35,244 bases of DNA from an uncultured Caulobacterales bacterium (GCA_938040095.1 CALHXF010000184.1:1-35244); one strand, 5' to 3'. Shown: positions 8,391 through 16,817, numbered from the stretch's first letter. Numbers and translations: made by a program. The notes: generated by a model not told the origin, from the letters alone.

Positions 8391-9137
8391 ATGACAACGC
8401 CTCAGATTTTTTATTGCCATGGCCTGCCAGGCTCGGCGGCTGAAATTTCTGGTTTTATGGGTGATTCAACTCCGCCTATTCAAACTTTGGGGCCGCTTGA
8501 TTTCGCAGCTTTTAATGCTGCGATGTTGACGGGCAACCCTACGGACGGGTCTGATACGGCGCATGTGATTGGGTTCTCTCTTGGTGCGATGACGGCCTTA
8601 AAGCTGGCCTCGCATCGTCCAGAGAGCGTCAAGAAATTGACCTTGATTGCGCCTGCCGCCCCGTTGGCGCTCGGCAACTTTCTCCCTGATATGGCAGGAC
8701 GCAGTGTTTTTGAATTAGCCTCGAAAGGGGCTTGGAGATTTGCTGCATTTTCAATGCTTCAACGTTTAGGGGTCGCAATCGCCCCAGACTTGATCCTTAA
8801 AACAATGTTTGTTGGCAGCCCAGATGCGGATTTGGACTTACTAAATGATCCCGAATTCAGACAAAACCTATTGGACGGTCTGAAGCTTTCACTCGGTCGT
8901 CATCGGCGCGAATATACGCGCGCCGTTCGTGAGTATGTTCAGCCGTGGGAAGAGGACCTGCAGCGGATTGAATGCTCTGTGACGATCCATTACGGGACCT
9001 CTGACAATTGGGCGCCGGCTGAAATGTCAGTGGCCTTGGGGAAACATATCTCGTCAGGAGTTAAGTTTGTTAGTCATGAAAACCTCGGACATTATTCAAC
9101 GCTCCACGCCGCCTTTCCCACCCTATTAAACGCTTAA
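8391..9137 (+). CDS. Alpha/beta hydrolase
   Basis: Alpha/beta-hydrolase-fold protein of 248 residues, probably cytosolic because no signal peptide is visible. The nucleophile elbow is G-F-S63-L-G. Near the C-terminus, a possible acid lies in GTSDNWAP and the histidine in LGHYSTLH, completing a catalytic triad. An oxyanion-type HGLPG segment lies at residues 9-13. The ATG at 8391 is chosen over an in-frame TTG six bases earlier because it follows an AAGAAGACG purine stretch. Substrate unknown; this subgroup includes esterases and thioesterases. Confidence 0.85.
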   Translation: MTTPQIFYCHGLPGSAAEISGFMGDSTPPIQTLGPLDFAAFNAAMLTGNPTDGSDTAHVIGFSLGAMTALKLASHRPESVKKLTLIAPAAPLALGNFLPDMAGRSVFELASKGAWRFAAFSMLQRLGVAIAPDLILKTMFVGSPDADLDLLNDPEFRQNLLDGLKLSLGRHRREYTRAVREYVQPWEEDLQRIECSVTIHYGTSDNWAPAEMSVALGKHISSGVKFVSHENLGHYSTLHAAFPTLLNA

Positions 9138-9187
9138 AATCGTTCTCTTGACCTTTTTCTAATCCCCGAAAAATGTAATGGACCACC

Positions 9188-10747
9188 ATGACCCATCGTA
9201 AACAGCTACTCTCCTCCATCGCATCAGAAGCGGATCGTGATATTTCTATCGCGTCACTGTTCGACGCAGAACCCAACCGCTTGACGAACTTCACCCTGCG
9301 TGAGGGACCCCTTCGTGCGGATTTCTCCAAACAAGCTTTGGATGCTGCGGGGCTAAAAGCCTTGCTGGACATGGCGGCGAAATGTGATCTGGAAGAATGG
9401 CGGGCAAAGCTATTCTCTGGCGAAAAGGTCAACACCTCAGAAGATCGCGCCGTCCTTCATATGGCTCTACGTGGTGTTGGCGGTAGCGCAGACAACCAAG
9501 CCGAAATTGCAGAGATGCGTCAACGCATGGCGACCTATGCCAATACCATCCGTGCCGAAGGTAAGTTCAAAAATATCGTTCACATTGGGATTGGCGGATC
9601 GGATCTTGGCCCACGTCTTGTTGCGGATGCTTTTGAAGCCAGCGCGGAACAATCCCTGACGCTCCGTTTTGCAGAAAACGTCGACGGGGCATCGGTCAAT
9701 GATGCCATCAAAGGCTTAAATCCTGCCGAAACATTGGCCGTTGTCGTCTCCAAATCTTTTGGGACGCAGGAAACCAAAATGAACGGTGAATCCGTTCGGG
9801 CATGGTTGGGTGAATTTGGAAATTCCAACATGATCGCCGTGACAGCTAATCGTGACGGTGCAGTAGAATTTGGCGTCGCCCCTGAAAACATATTTGATTT
9901 CTGGGATTGGGTCGGTGGCCGCTATTCCGTTTGGTCCGCTGTCGGTCTCTCTCTGCAAATTGCCTATGGTCCTGATGTCTTTGCTGACTTCCTTGATGGT
10001 GCCCGCGCAATGGATCTGCATTTCCGTGACCAACCTTTGCAGGAAAACCTGCCTGTCATGATGGCATTGGTTGGGATTTGGAACCGCAATGGTCTGGGTT
10101 ATGGCTCGCAAGCCGTTATCCCTTACAGCCGCCGCCTGCGCAAATTCTCGGCCTTCCTTCAACAGCTAGAAATGGAAAGTAATGGTAAATCTGCTACCCG
10201 CGAGGGAGAGACCTCCACACTGACCTGTCCTGTGATTTGGGGCGATGAAGGCACGAATGGCCAACACGCCTTCTTCCAATGGTTGCATCAAGGCCCAAGC
10301 GCTGGCCGTTATGGTGGGGCACCCGTTGATTTTGTCGCGGTGTTGAAAGATCACGAAGAACGTCCTGCCCATCACACGGCCTTATTGGCCAATTGTTTTG
10401 CGCAGTCTGAGGCTTTGATGTTGGGTAAATCCGAAGGGGTTGTGCGAGCCGAACTTGGGGATCGTGCAGACTTAGATTCACTCGCGCCGCAAATGACATT
10501 TCCGGGGAACCGTCCTTCGACAACACTGACATTGGATGAATTATCTCCGAATGCACTCGGTCACCTGATCGCGCTTTATGAGCACAAGACATTTGTCCAA
10601 GGTATCATCTGGAATGTGAATAGCTTTGATCAATGGGGTGTGCAGCTAGGGAAAGTCCTCGCGACAACGATCTTGGATGAAATGTCCACAGGGAAGTCTG
10701 GTGACCATGATGCGTCGACAACAGCGCTGATGGCGATGGTTGAATAG
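9188..10747 (+). CDS. pgi: Glucose-6-phosphate isomerase
   Basis: Interconverts glucose-6-phosphate and fructose-6-phosphate in glycolysis, gluconeogenesis and the Entner-Doudoroff/pentose routes. It is 519 residues, slightly shorter than E. coli Pgi (549). Both family signatures are present: the G243-GRYSVWSAVG segment and F480-DQWGVQLGK489, where the final Lys is catalytic. The MESNGKS loop with the catalytic Glu is also present. It is transcribed alone, converging on an unrelated minus-strand gene. Confidence 0.97.
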   Translation: MTHRKQLLSSIASEADRDISIASLFDAEPNRLTNFTLREGPLRADFSKQALDAAGLKALLDMAAKCDLEEWRAKLFSGEKVNTSEDRAVLHMALRGVGGSADNQAEIAEMRQRMATYANTIRAEGKFKNIVHIGIGGSDLGPRLVADAFEASAEQSLTLRFAENVDGASVNDAIKGLNPAETLAVVVSKSFGTQETKMNGESVRAWLGEFGNSNMIAVTANRDGAVEFGVAPENIFDFWDWVGGRYSVWSAVGLSLQIAYGPDVFADFLDGARAMDLHFRDQPLQENLPVMMALVGIWNRNGLGYGSQAVIPYSRRLRKFSAFLQQLEMESNGKSATREGETSTLTCPVIWGDEGTNGQHAFFQWLHQGPSAGRYGGAPVDFVAVLKDHEERPAHHTALLANCFAQSEALMLGKSEGVVRAELGDRADLDSLAPQMTFPGNRPSTTLTLDELSPNALGHLIALYEHKTFVQGIIWNVNSFDQWGVQLGKVLATTILDEMSTGKSGDHDASTTALMAMVE

Positions 10748-10751
10748 TTTT

Positions 10752-10780
10752 GGTGAAATAAACGTCTAAGACGTGTCACC
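10752..10780. terminator. Hairpin between convergent pgi and the orphan gene
   Basis: GGTGA (10752-10756) pairs with TCACC (10776-10780), and inside it ACGTC (10762-10766) pairs with GACGT (10770-10774) around a TAA loop. It lies in the 51-base gap between convergent genes and may end transcription in both directions, though neither side has a strong T-run. Confidence 0.4.
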
Positions 10781-10798
10781 CAACAATACCTAGCTGAT

Positions 10799-11815
10799 TT
10801 AAGGCTCTATAATTTTAGGAACATTAATTGTCGGCGCTTTATAACCTTGAGCTTTCGCCGCTTGCCAGTGAGACCAATTCTCTATTTCTTGTTCCCCGTA
10901 CAGGGCAATTCGAATAGGGATGTCTTTTTCATCTTGCCCACCGCAAAACATACGATCGTGTTGGGGCACGTTCTCATAGGCCTGTCGTAAGCGATCTAAG
11001 TTCTCTTGCGTTGGGCCCTCTTTGAACACCTCGAATACATCAATGCAGATCTGTACGAGAGACGGGCCTCCCCTCAATCCGCGTAAAATGGAATCTAGGT
11101 TTTGATTCAGGCCTTCCCTGTCTATAAACCAGTCTGCTTGTCCAACCGTAAACGAGGTAAGATCTTCAATAGAAATTCGAGCGCCGACATTCGGGAAGCC
11201 GTAGTCATCATTGTGCAGAAGATTGTCTCTAAACTCGGAGACACGGAAAGCTCGAGTGCTGGGCAGCCCTGATATGACAACCGTTTCATCATTAAAAACC
11301 GTAGATCGGACGTAATAGAATATGTCATTCTCTTTTACGAAATGCCTCATTGTTCCACCGCTTGTCTCTACAAAAAAGCTGTCACTATCGGGCTTGCAGA
11401 ATTTAGGCTTAGATCGAGAAACTTTGCGTGTCTGAAACTGTTTTCCCTCTGGTGTGTAGACGTCTGAGCCTTTCATATCATAGAGGTTAATCATGGATGA
11501 ATTGAGTGTTTTGACGAGACATTTAACGAATTTATAAAGTTCCTTCCCGCTTTTACTTGCCCATTCAGCGTGCAAAATTTCGACCTTTCCGAGTTCACTG
11601 ATGTGGAGGGAGTTTCCATTTTTAACCGTCGGCACCATCCATCCGTTTTGAATCTTTTTCTTGAAGAGTGAGAGATCAACACATCCCCAACAATCAATTA
11701 TGCCGTCCTCGAAAATCGGTATGTCTGTCAAAAAGTAACGACCATTTTGAATGATCCCGTGAATCATCAGCCCGTTAATTGTCTGAGTGGAGACGCATTT
11801 TAAAAATTTACCCAT
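10799..11815 (-). CDS. Orphan protein of unknown function, 338 residues
   Basis: I do not recognise this protein with confidence. It has no signal peptide or membrane helix. The N-terminal part (residues 15-60) has an aromatic-rich pattern (HGIIQNGRYFLTDI, DGIIDCWGCVDL, GWMVP) resembling a small beta-rich domain. The middle is Lys-rich, and the C-terminus has an acidic-helical segment ending in APTINVPKI. The gene is AT-richer than its neighbours: 10801-10860 contains 24 G/C of 60. It stands alone on the minus strand between housekeeping genes, consistent with an acquired accessory gene, but no mobile element borders it. Start ATG at 11815. Confidence 0.7.
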   Translation of the reverse strand: MGKFLKCVSTQTINGLMIHGIIQNGRYFLTDIPIFEDGIIDCWGCVDLSLFKKKIQNGWMVPTVKNGNSLHISELGKVEILHAEWASKSGKELYKFVKCLVKTLNSSMINLYDMKGSDVYTPEGKQFQTRKVSRSKPKFCKPDSDSFFVETSGGTMRHFVKENDIFYYVRSTVFNDETVVISGLPSTRAFRVSEFRDNLLHNDDYGFPNVGARISIEDLTSFTVGQADWFIDREGLNQNLDSILRGLRGGPSLVQICIDVFEVFKEGPTQENLDRLRQAYENVPQHDRMFCGGQDEKDIPIRIALYGEQEIENWSHWQAAKAQGYKAPTINVPKIIEP

Positions 11816-11915
11816 TCACGATCTTTAAGTGAGCGTTGTCGGGAGCGCAATCTTGGCGCCGTCGCAGTATGACAGTCGTGGAAGGGTGATTTAGAGTAAA
11901 AATATAGAGGAATTT

Positions 11916-12041
11916 AGGGCGGGCAGGGAGCTACCTTGGGGGCAACCACAGTAACTCAACCTGCCCAGGTCGCCCTCGTTCATCCCCCCAGATGTGTACG
12001 TTGGCAACCTTGCACATGTGATAGGGCTCGTAAGGTGAACG
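11916..12041 (+). ncRNA. Candidate two-armed structured RNA or leader
   Basis: Arm 1: AGGGCG (11916-11921) pairs with CGCCCT (11971-11976). It continues with GGCAGG (11922-11927) and CCTGCC (11960-11965), GAG and CTC (11928-11930, 11955-11957), TAC and GTA (11932-11934, 11951-11953), and TTG and CAA around a GGGG loop (11936-11945). Arm 2 starts at the next base: CGTTCA (11977-11982) pairs with TGAACG (12036-12041), enclosing ATGTG (11992-11996) and CACAT (12013-12017) plus a short GTT/AAC tip. Two helices abutting without a gap suggest coaxial stacking. It could be a free sRNA or the 5' leader of the cyclophilin gene. I recognise no family; strand is a guess from the downstream gene and a TATAGA at 11903. 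Confidence 0.4.
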
Positions 12042-12075
12042 CAATCTGAACACCTTTATTTGGTGCGCTCTGGAC

Positions 12076-12104
12076 AGGCCCGTGCCCGAAGTTCATGAGG
12101 GCCT
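12076..12104 (+). promoter_or_regulatory. Start-site hairpin of the cyclophilin gene
   Basis: AGGCCC (12076-12081) pairs perfectly with GGGCCT (12099-12104). The 3' arm abuts the ATG at 12105 and includes part of the GAGG ribosome site (12097-12100). Folding would hide the start, so translation may be controlled. The 17-base loop leaves room for competing pairing with the upstream arms. Confidence 0.4.
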
Positions 12105-12710
12105 ATGCGTAAAATATCTCTCATTGCCGCTCTTATCATCACAGCGTGTTCGGCTGGAGCTGACTGGCCCGTAAAGGATACTGTCGTCATGATTGAGACA
12201 ACCGAAGGTGAGATCGAAATCACAGTCTACTCAGCTCGTGCGCCGATCAGTGCGGGTGACTTTCTGCGTTATGTCGACGGTGGGCACTATAATAATCAAG
12301 GATTTTATCGTGTCGTGCGGGCTGACAATGACCCGCGAGAGATGGGCATGAGCTTGATCCAAGGCGGACGTTTAGATCAGACCGTAATCGGTGACCCCAT
12401 CGCGCATGAGCTGACCACTGACACAGGTATCAGCAATTCAGACGGTGCTGTTTCGATTGCGCGAGATAAACCCGGTACGGGTAGCGCCACCTACTTTTTT
12501 ATAAATGTCGGGAATAATGATTTCCTCGACACAGGTGGAACCCGCAATGATGACGGACAGGGATATGCCACCTTCGCCCGTGTCACGGACGGTATGGATG
12601 TCGTAAAACGAATTCAGGCGATGGAAGCCAAAGGTGAATCTGATCTCGGCGCGACCAGCGGACAAATTCTGACAGAGCCCGTCATTATCACTCGCGCCTA
12701 CAGGAAATAA
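12105..12710 (+). CDS. Cyclophilin-type peptidyl-prolyl isomerase, lipoprotein
   Basis: Peptidyl-prolyl cis-trans isomerase of the cyclophilin family, 201 residues, expected in the periplasm. A short signal (MRKISLIAALIITAC) ends in a lipobox with Cys15. The fold markers run in order: VMIETTEGEIEI, APISAGDFLRYVDGG, GFYRVVR, LIQGGR, SIARDKPGTGSATYFFIN and YATFARVTDGMDVV. The active-site region resembles bacterial PpiA-type enzymes. The ATG directly follows a hairpin covering its GAGG ribosome site, and a structured region precedes it. Its stop abuts the stop of the minus-strand gene at 12711 with no bases between. Confidence 0.9.
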   Translation: MRKISLIAALIITACSAGADWPVKDTVVMIETTEGEIEITVYSARAPISAGDFLRYVDGGHYNNQGFYRVVRADNDPREMGMSLIQGGRLDQTVIGDPIAHELTTDTGISNSDGAVSIARDKPGTGSATYFFINVGNNDFLDTGGTRNDDGQGYATFARVTDGMDVVKRIQAMEAKGESDLGATSGQILTEPVIITRAYRK

Positions 12711-13178
12711 CTAACCTTGCTGGGCTAGCTTTATAATCGTTTCCAAAGCGGTTTTCATCACCTCTGTTTTATCCGCTCCCATTGGCGCAGCTGTGTAGCA
12801 ATTATTAATCGCTATCGCTTGATCAGTGAAAATGCGTTCTTGCGGGTGACGCGCCTTTAATCCTGCAACAACTTGACCTTTATAGGTGTTGATCTGTGTT
12901 TGAAGGTCCTTTGCGGCGGCTTTGTCACCTTTGGTGAAAACTAGAAGCCCTGGATCAACATGATCGGATTGTAGAAAGGTCTCATAAGTTTTCAAGGGGT
13001 TCACGATCGCCTTGACGTCGCCTTTGCTGTACTTTTTGACAGACTTCACACGTTCTATCGTAAAATCAACAACGGCCTGACATTGTTGAATATCATTCAC
13101 GCTGGGTTTCGCCTGTGCAGACGTCGTCATGCCCAGGACGAGCGCAATGCCTAGCGATTTCTGTAGAATGTGTTTCAT
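12711..13178 (-). CDS. Small secreted protein of unknown function
   Basis: Predicted 155-residue exported protein. The start at 13178 gives a clean Sec signal (MKHILQKSLGIALVLGMTTSAQA, cleaved before KPS) behind an AAGGGG ribosome site; a longer reading to 13259 would spoil it. The mature part is helical and Lys-rich with two cysteines, one in QQCQAVV and one in INNCYTA, which could form a disulfide. I do not recognise a family. It is divergent from hisS and ends tail-to-tail with the cyclophilin gene. Confidence 0.72.
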   Translation of the reverse strand: MKHILQKSLGIALVLGMTTSAQAKPSVNDIQQCQAVVDFTIERVKSVKKYSKGDVKAIVNPLKTYETFLQSDHVDPGLLVFTKGDKAAAKDLQTQINTYKGQVVAGLKARHPQERIFTDQAIAINNCYTAAPMGADKTEVMKTALETIIKLAQQG

Positions 13179-13261
13179 GTGAAGGCCCCTTCGTAAGTTT
13201 CGTGCAGTCTGCCTATCTTGCGGCCTTGCCGCAATACCCCAATTATGGGAGAGCGCCAATT

Positions 13262-14755
13262 ATGGCCAAAAACAAAAAGAACAAACCTTTCCGTCCCAAA
13301 GCGCGTCGTCCGCGCGGCTTTGAAGATCGCTCTGCTGAAATGCTGCGCGCCGAAGCGCGCCTGATCGAGGCCGCTTTCTCGGTCTATGATATTCACGGGT
13401 TTGAACCGCTACAAACGCCGGCCTTTGAATTTGCGGATGCGCTTGGGAAATTTCTACCTGATGACGATCGTCCAAACACAGGCGTTTTTGCGTTGCAGGA
13501 CGACGATGAACAATGGATGAGTTTGCGCTATGACCTGACGGCGCCGCTTGCCCGTTTTGTCGCTGAGAATTATGACGCCCTCGCGAAACCTTATCGTCGC
13601 TATCAGGCTGGCAGTGTTTTCCGCAATGAGAAACCTGGTCCTGGTCGTTTCCGTGAGTTCACACAATGCGACGCCGATAGTGTGGGCGCGGCAGGAGCCG
13701 CCGCCGATGCCGAAATGATCATGCTCGCCGCCGAAGTTATGCGCGCAGCGGGGCTCAAAGATGGCCAATATGCAATCCGTGTCAATAACCGTAAATTGCT
13801 AGACGGCATTCTTGAATCTTCTGGCGTTCCGAACACAGCAGAAGGCGCAGAACAACGCCTACAAGTTTTACGTGCTATTGATAAGTTAGATAGACTCGGT
13901 GCCGCGGGCGTTGAAGCGCTGCTTGGAGAAGGCCGCGAAGATGACAGTGGCGATTACACCGATGGTGCCAAATTAAACGCGGCGGGTATCAAAGCCGTCT
14001 TAGGTTTCACGACGGCGTCCACGGATAATCGCGCAGATACAATTCGCACGCTTGAAGGCTTGATGGGCACATCCGAACGCGGCCTCGATGGTGTGAAAGA
14101 GCTTGTGCAAATTGACACGATTTTGAATGCTGTCGGATTTGGCAATGACCGCGTGGCCTATGACACCTCTATTGTGCGTGGATTGGGATATTATACGGGT
14201 CCTGTTTTTGAAGCAGAATTACTGACTGAAATCAAAGACCGCAAAGGTCGTCCCGTGCGCATTGGGTCTGTTGGTGGCGGTGGTCGTTATGATGATCTTG
14301 TCTCGCGATTCCGTGGACAAGCGGTCCCCGCAACAGGATTCAGCTTCGGCGTTTCCCGGTTCCTGACCGCGTTGGAACGGATGGACGCACTCGAGTCTTC
14401 CGTCAAACCGCCTGTGGTGATTTGTGCTTTCGATAAGGCGCTTATGGGCGAGTATTTCAAAATGGCGGGCGAACTTCACGCCGAAGGCATTCGTGCGGAA
14501 GTCTTCGTTGGCGCGGGTAATGTGACCAAACAAATGAAATATGCCGATCGCCGCAACGCTCAAGTTGCCGTCCTGATGGGCAGTGACGAAATGGCGGCAG
14601 GTGAAGTCACGCTGAAGGACCTATACGAAGGTGCGAAAGCTGCCGCCGCAATTGAATCCAATGAAGAATGGAAATCCTCTCGTCCCGCGCAAGAAACTGT
14701 GTCGCGTGCGAATTGGGTGTCGGCTGTTAGGGCGATGTTGGCCAACGCGTCATAA
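13262..14755 (+). CDS. hisS: Histidyl-tRNA synthetase
   Basis: Class II synthetase charging tRNA-His; cytosolic homodimer. From the ATG at 13262 (GGGAG ribosome site upstream) it has 497 residues, the long form common in alphaproteobacteria versus 424 in E. coli. The Lys-rich start MAKNKKNK leads into RGFEDRSAEML. Motif 2 lies around residue 120-140 (YRRYQAGSVFRNE, GRFREFTQCDAD). The His-specific RGLGYYTGPVFE lies near 306, and motif 3 includes GGGGRYDDL. An anticodon-binding domain closes the protein. The upstream in-frame extension from 13115 overlaps the divergent gene's signal and is rejected. Confidence 0.96.
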   Translation: MAKNKKNKPFRPKARRPRGFEDRSAEMLRAEARLIEAAFSVYDIHGFEPLQTPAFEFADALGKFLPDDDRPNTGVFALQDDDEQWMSLRYDLTAPLARFVAENYDALAKPYRRYQAGSVFRNEKPGPGRFREFTQCDADSVGAAGAAADAEMIMLAAEVMRAAGLKDGQYAIRVNNRKLLDGILESSGVPNTAEGAEQRLQVLRAIDKLDRLGAAGVEALLGEGREDDSGDYTDGAKLNAAGIKAVLGFTTASTDNRADTIRTLEGLMGTSERGLDGVKELVQIDTILNAVGFGNDRVAYDTSIVRGLGYYTGPVFEAELLTEIKDRKGRPVRIGSVGGGGRYDDLVSRFRGQAVPATGFSFGVSRFLTALERMDALESSVKPPVVICAFDKALMGEYFKMAGELHAEGIRAEVFVGAGNVTKQMKYADRRNAQVAVLMGSDEMAAGEVTLKDLYEGAKAAAAIESNEEWKSSRPAQETVSRANWVSAVRAMLANAS

Positions 14756-14759
14756 ATTA

Positions 14760-14794
14760 AAGCCTAGGAAAACAGATTTTTGGCCACTAGGCTT
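14760..14794 (+). repeat. Inverted repeat between hisS and the cytochrome c gene
   Basis: AAGCCTAG (14760-14767) and CTAGGCTT (14787-14794) are a perfect eight-base inverted repeat with a 19-base loop, six bases before the cytochrome ATG. With the T5 run inside the loop it is not a standard terminator. It may modulate readthrough from hisS or translation of the cytochrome. Confidence 0.4.
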
Positions 14795-14799
14795 GGGTC

Positions 14800-15168
14800 A
14801 TGATGCAAATGTTGAAATTTACGAAACCTGTCGCTTTGGGATTTGGCTTAATGGCCTTGTCTGCGTGTCAACAACCGCCAGTCGAGAAGCTCGCAAATAA
14901 AATAGACATGACATACGTGGAGCTCGGCCAAGATATTGCCAAAGCCAATTGCGCAGCTTGTCATAGCATTGAGCCTAGCGGCCCAAGTCCGCGTGCTGAT
15001 GCGCCACCTTTACGGACCGTGTTTGGGATTTCGAATCCAGAATCCCTCGCGGATGATTTCCGAGAGCATATTCATGTCGGCCACGCAGATATGCCTGACT
15101 ATGATTTCACGGTTAAAGAAACAGACGGCTTGTTGGCATATCTTTCGTCAATCCAGACTTCAAATTAA
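14800..15168 (+). CDS. Monoheme cytochrome c, lipoprotein
   Basis: Small class I cytochrome c of 122 residues for periplasmic electron transfer. The lipobox ALSAC puts the acylated cysteine at Cys23, so it is membrane-anchored. Heme attaches at C51-A-A-C54-H55, and the distal ligand is probably Met98 in HADMPDY. Three in-frame ATGs (14800, 14803, 14809) could start it; all keep the signal. It follows hisS by 44 bases. Its redox partner cannot be told from the neighbours. Confidence 0.9.
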   Translation: MMQMLKFTKPVALGFGLMALSACQQPPVEKLANKIDMTYVELGQDIAKANCAACHSIEPSGPSPRADAPPLRTVFGISNPESLADDFREHIHVGHADMPDYDFTVKETDGLLAYLSSIQTSN

Positions 15169-15236
15169 CCCAATTTCTTTGGTTAAAGTTACGCCTCACG
15201 TGGAGGTAGTCTGATTATTTATACGTAATCATCAAG

Positions 15237-15250
15237 CGAGCCTAAGCTCG
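15237..15250. terminator. Shared terminator between convergent genes
   Basis: CGAGC-CTAA-GCTCG forms a tight five-pair hairpin between the plus-strand cytochrome and the minus-strand Sel1-like gene. It is followed on the plus strand by the T-rich GATTTATCTTTTC. A weaker TTAACC/GGTTAA stem (15165-15186) overlaps the cytochrome stop. Confidence 0.45.
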
Positions 15251-15253
15251 GAT

Positions 15254-16591
15254 TTATCTTTTCTTCGCTGCGATACAGGCAGATTGCGCCCCTAACTTAC
15301 AAGCTTTCTTATAATATTTTCGGGCTTTTTTCGGGTCAGGAACCACGGACGTATCTTTGGGACGCATGAAATTATTAGCGAGCGCATAGCAGCTTCGGCT
15401 ACTCTTCTTTTCGCAGCCTAATGTGTGGAAATATCGCGTTTTCTCTATGTCAGGAGATGGCCCACCTTGCAGATGGATCATGGCCGCGCCGTGACAGGCG
15501 TCGCCTAGCCCATCTGCACAGGCTTGGGCGAACTTCGCGTGGGCTTTCTCTTCATTCTTGATTGTGTGCGCGCCATAGTGATGAAATATGGCCTCAACAT
15601 AACAGCCTTTCATTTCACCCAGTTCACAGGCGGTTTGGGAGGCTTCGAACCGCTTACTTTCCAATCCACTTTCGCCTTTGTAGATATCAACCAAATCCAT
15701 ACAAGCGCTCGTTGACTGCGCCAAACAATCCGCCTCGTACTTTTGAGCCTGATTGCGCAATGTCGCGACATTTGGGTCCACAGCTTGGTTTTCCAACTTT
15801 AGAGCGAGATCGGTAAAATTTGACCCTCGCAAAAAATCAACCGCCTCTTCAAAATACCGCGCCTTTGAAAGGGGTTGTTTCTCAAACCGCTTTGTCATTA
15901 AATCGGAAAGTCCCGCCGAGTGAATATCGAGGGCCTGTCGATCCTTCAGTTTGGCTCTCAACCGAATGATATCGAGGTAAAGGTCGGCTTGTTTCGCATG
16001 TCCGCCATACCGCTTTTTAGACTGTGACAACATCTTTTCTAAAACGTCTGCAGCTAAGGCGTTATCTCCCGCGTCTTCGGCGACACGTGCCATTTGTCTA
16101 AAACTATCCTTATTGAAACGACTTTTTGGTGTGAACCATGCCTTGTAGGTTTTATACGCGTCTTGATACCGCTCAGCGGCAAAATATGCGTCGGCAAGAT
16201 CTTCTTGATAATGTTCAGGTACTGTCGCGCCAAGATTATTTTGTAACCGCTCCGAAAACGCAATCAGGCTGTCATCATCTTTAATGAAGTTCGCCGAATA
16301 AATACCCTTTTCCAAAATTCGTATTTGTTGTCGGGTGGATAGTTTCGCTAATTCCGTAACATTCGCCGCGCGCGCAATATTATCTGGCGCCTCACGTAGG
16401 GCGTCTTGATACCAGTTCTTATCTAATTTCGGCAACATCCCTTGTGACGTGGGGCGGCTTTTGGCTGGCTTACAATATGCCCCAAGAGATTTTGCCTTCA
16501 CGGGATCATCACAAGGGTTTGCATAGGCTGACGACCCAAAACCCGTCATGATGATCACAGCAGAGATAGTTTTAATGGCAAGCGCTTTCAT
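15254..16591 (-). CDS. Secreted Sel1/Hcp-like repeat protein with five Cys-x7-Cys pairs
   Basis: Exported 445-residue protein with a Sec signal ending near SAYA. Residues 60-280 are TPR-like helices (YQEDLADAYFAAERYQDAYKTY and similar). The C-terminal part holds cysteine pairs spaced eight residues apart: 289/297, 322/330, 358/366, 393/401 and 431/439. The 33-38 residue period matches Sel1-like repeats with intra-repeat disulfides, as in the Helicobacter cysteine-rich Hcp proteins. Two further cysteines (27, 40) lie near the N-terminus. Such scaffolds bind proteins or peptidoglycan-related ligands, but no partner is suggested here. Transcribed alone, convergent with the cytochrome gene. Confidence 0.85.
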   Translation of the reverse strand: MKALAIKTISAVIIMTGFGSSAYANPCDDPVKAKSLGAYCKPAKSRPTSQGMLPKLDKNWYQDALREAPDNIARAANVTELAKLSTRQQIRILEKGIYSANFIKDDDSLIAFSERLQNNLGATVPEHYQEDLADAYFAAERYQDAYKTYKAWFTPKSRFNKDSFRQMARVAEDAGDNALAADVLEKMLSQSKKRYGGHAKQADLYLDIIRLRAKLKDRQALDIHSAGLSDLMTKRFEKQPLSKARYFEEAVDFLRGSNFTDLALKLENQAVDPNVATLRNQAQKYEADCLAQSTSACMDLVDIYKGESGLESKRFEASQTACELGEMKGCYVEAIFHHYGAHTIKNEEKAHAKFAQACADGLGDACHGAAMIHLQGGPSPDIEKTRYFHTLGCEKKSSRSCYALANNFMRPKDTSVVPDPKKARKYYKKACKLGAQSACIAAKKR

Positions 16592-16753
16592 ACCTTAACC
16601 ATAACAAGAAATCCTGACAGGCAAAGTTCAAATACGCAGGCCTTAAACACTAAACCGTTGCATGATTTTGTGGCGCGTCGGTCTGTCGCGGAGAGAAAAT
16701 CAGACCCAACAGACATTCGTACTTGATATATTTTCGGGGGTGATTACGGCGCA

Positions 16754-16767
16754 TCACGACTCCGTGA
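16754..16767. repeat. Small dyad upstream of the peroxiredoxin gene
   Basis: TCACG-ACTC-CGTGA is a perfect five-pair dyad 50 bases before the peroxiredoxin start, in a 226-base gap that also includes an AT-rich TTGATATATTTT stretch (about 16723). A promoter/operator region is likely; no regulator is assigned. Confidence 0.3.
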
Positions 16768-16817
16768 GGAGACCAAAATTCACCTAATTTTTCCCTGATT
16801 TAAAAGAGAGATTACAA

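Noticed and set aside
9149-9179. Possible pgi promoter TTGACC with TGTAAT, implying a leaderless mRNA
   Set aside because: The spacing is 20 bases, too long for a normal promoter, so it was not listed.
11916-11976. tRNA or 4.5S RNA in the structured region
   Set aside because: The total fold length and missing tRNA arms and SRP tetraloop motif rule both out by eye.
13115-13261. N-terminal extension of hisS
   Set aside because: It runs antisense through the neighbour's signal peptide; the ATG at 13262 has its own ribosome site and a normal start.
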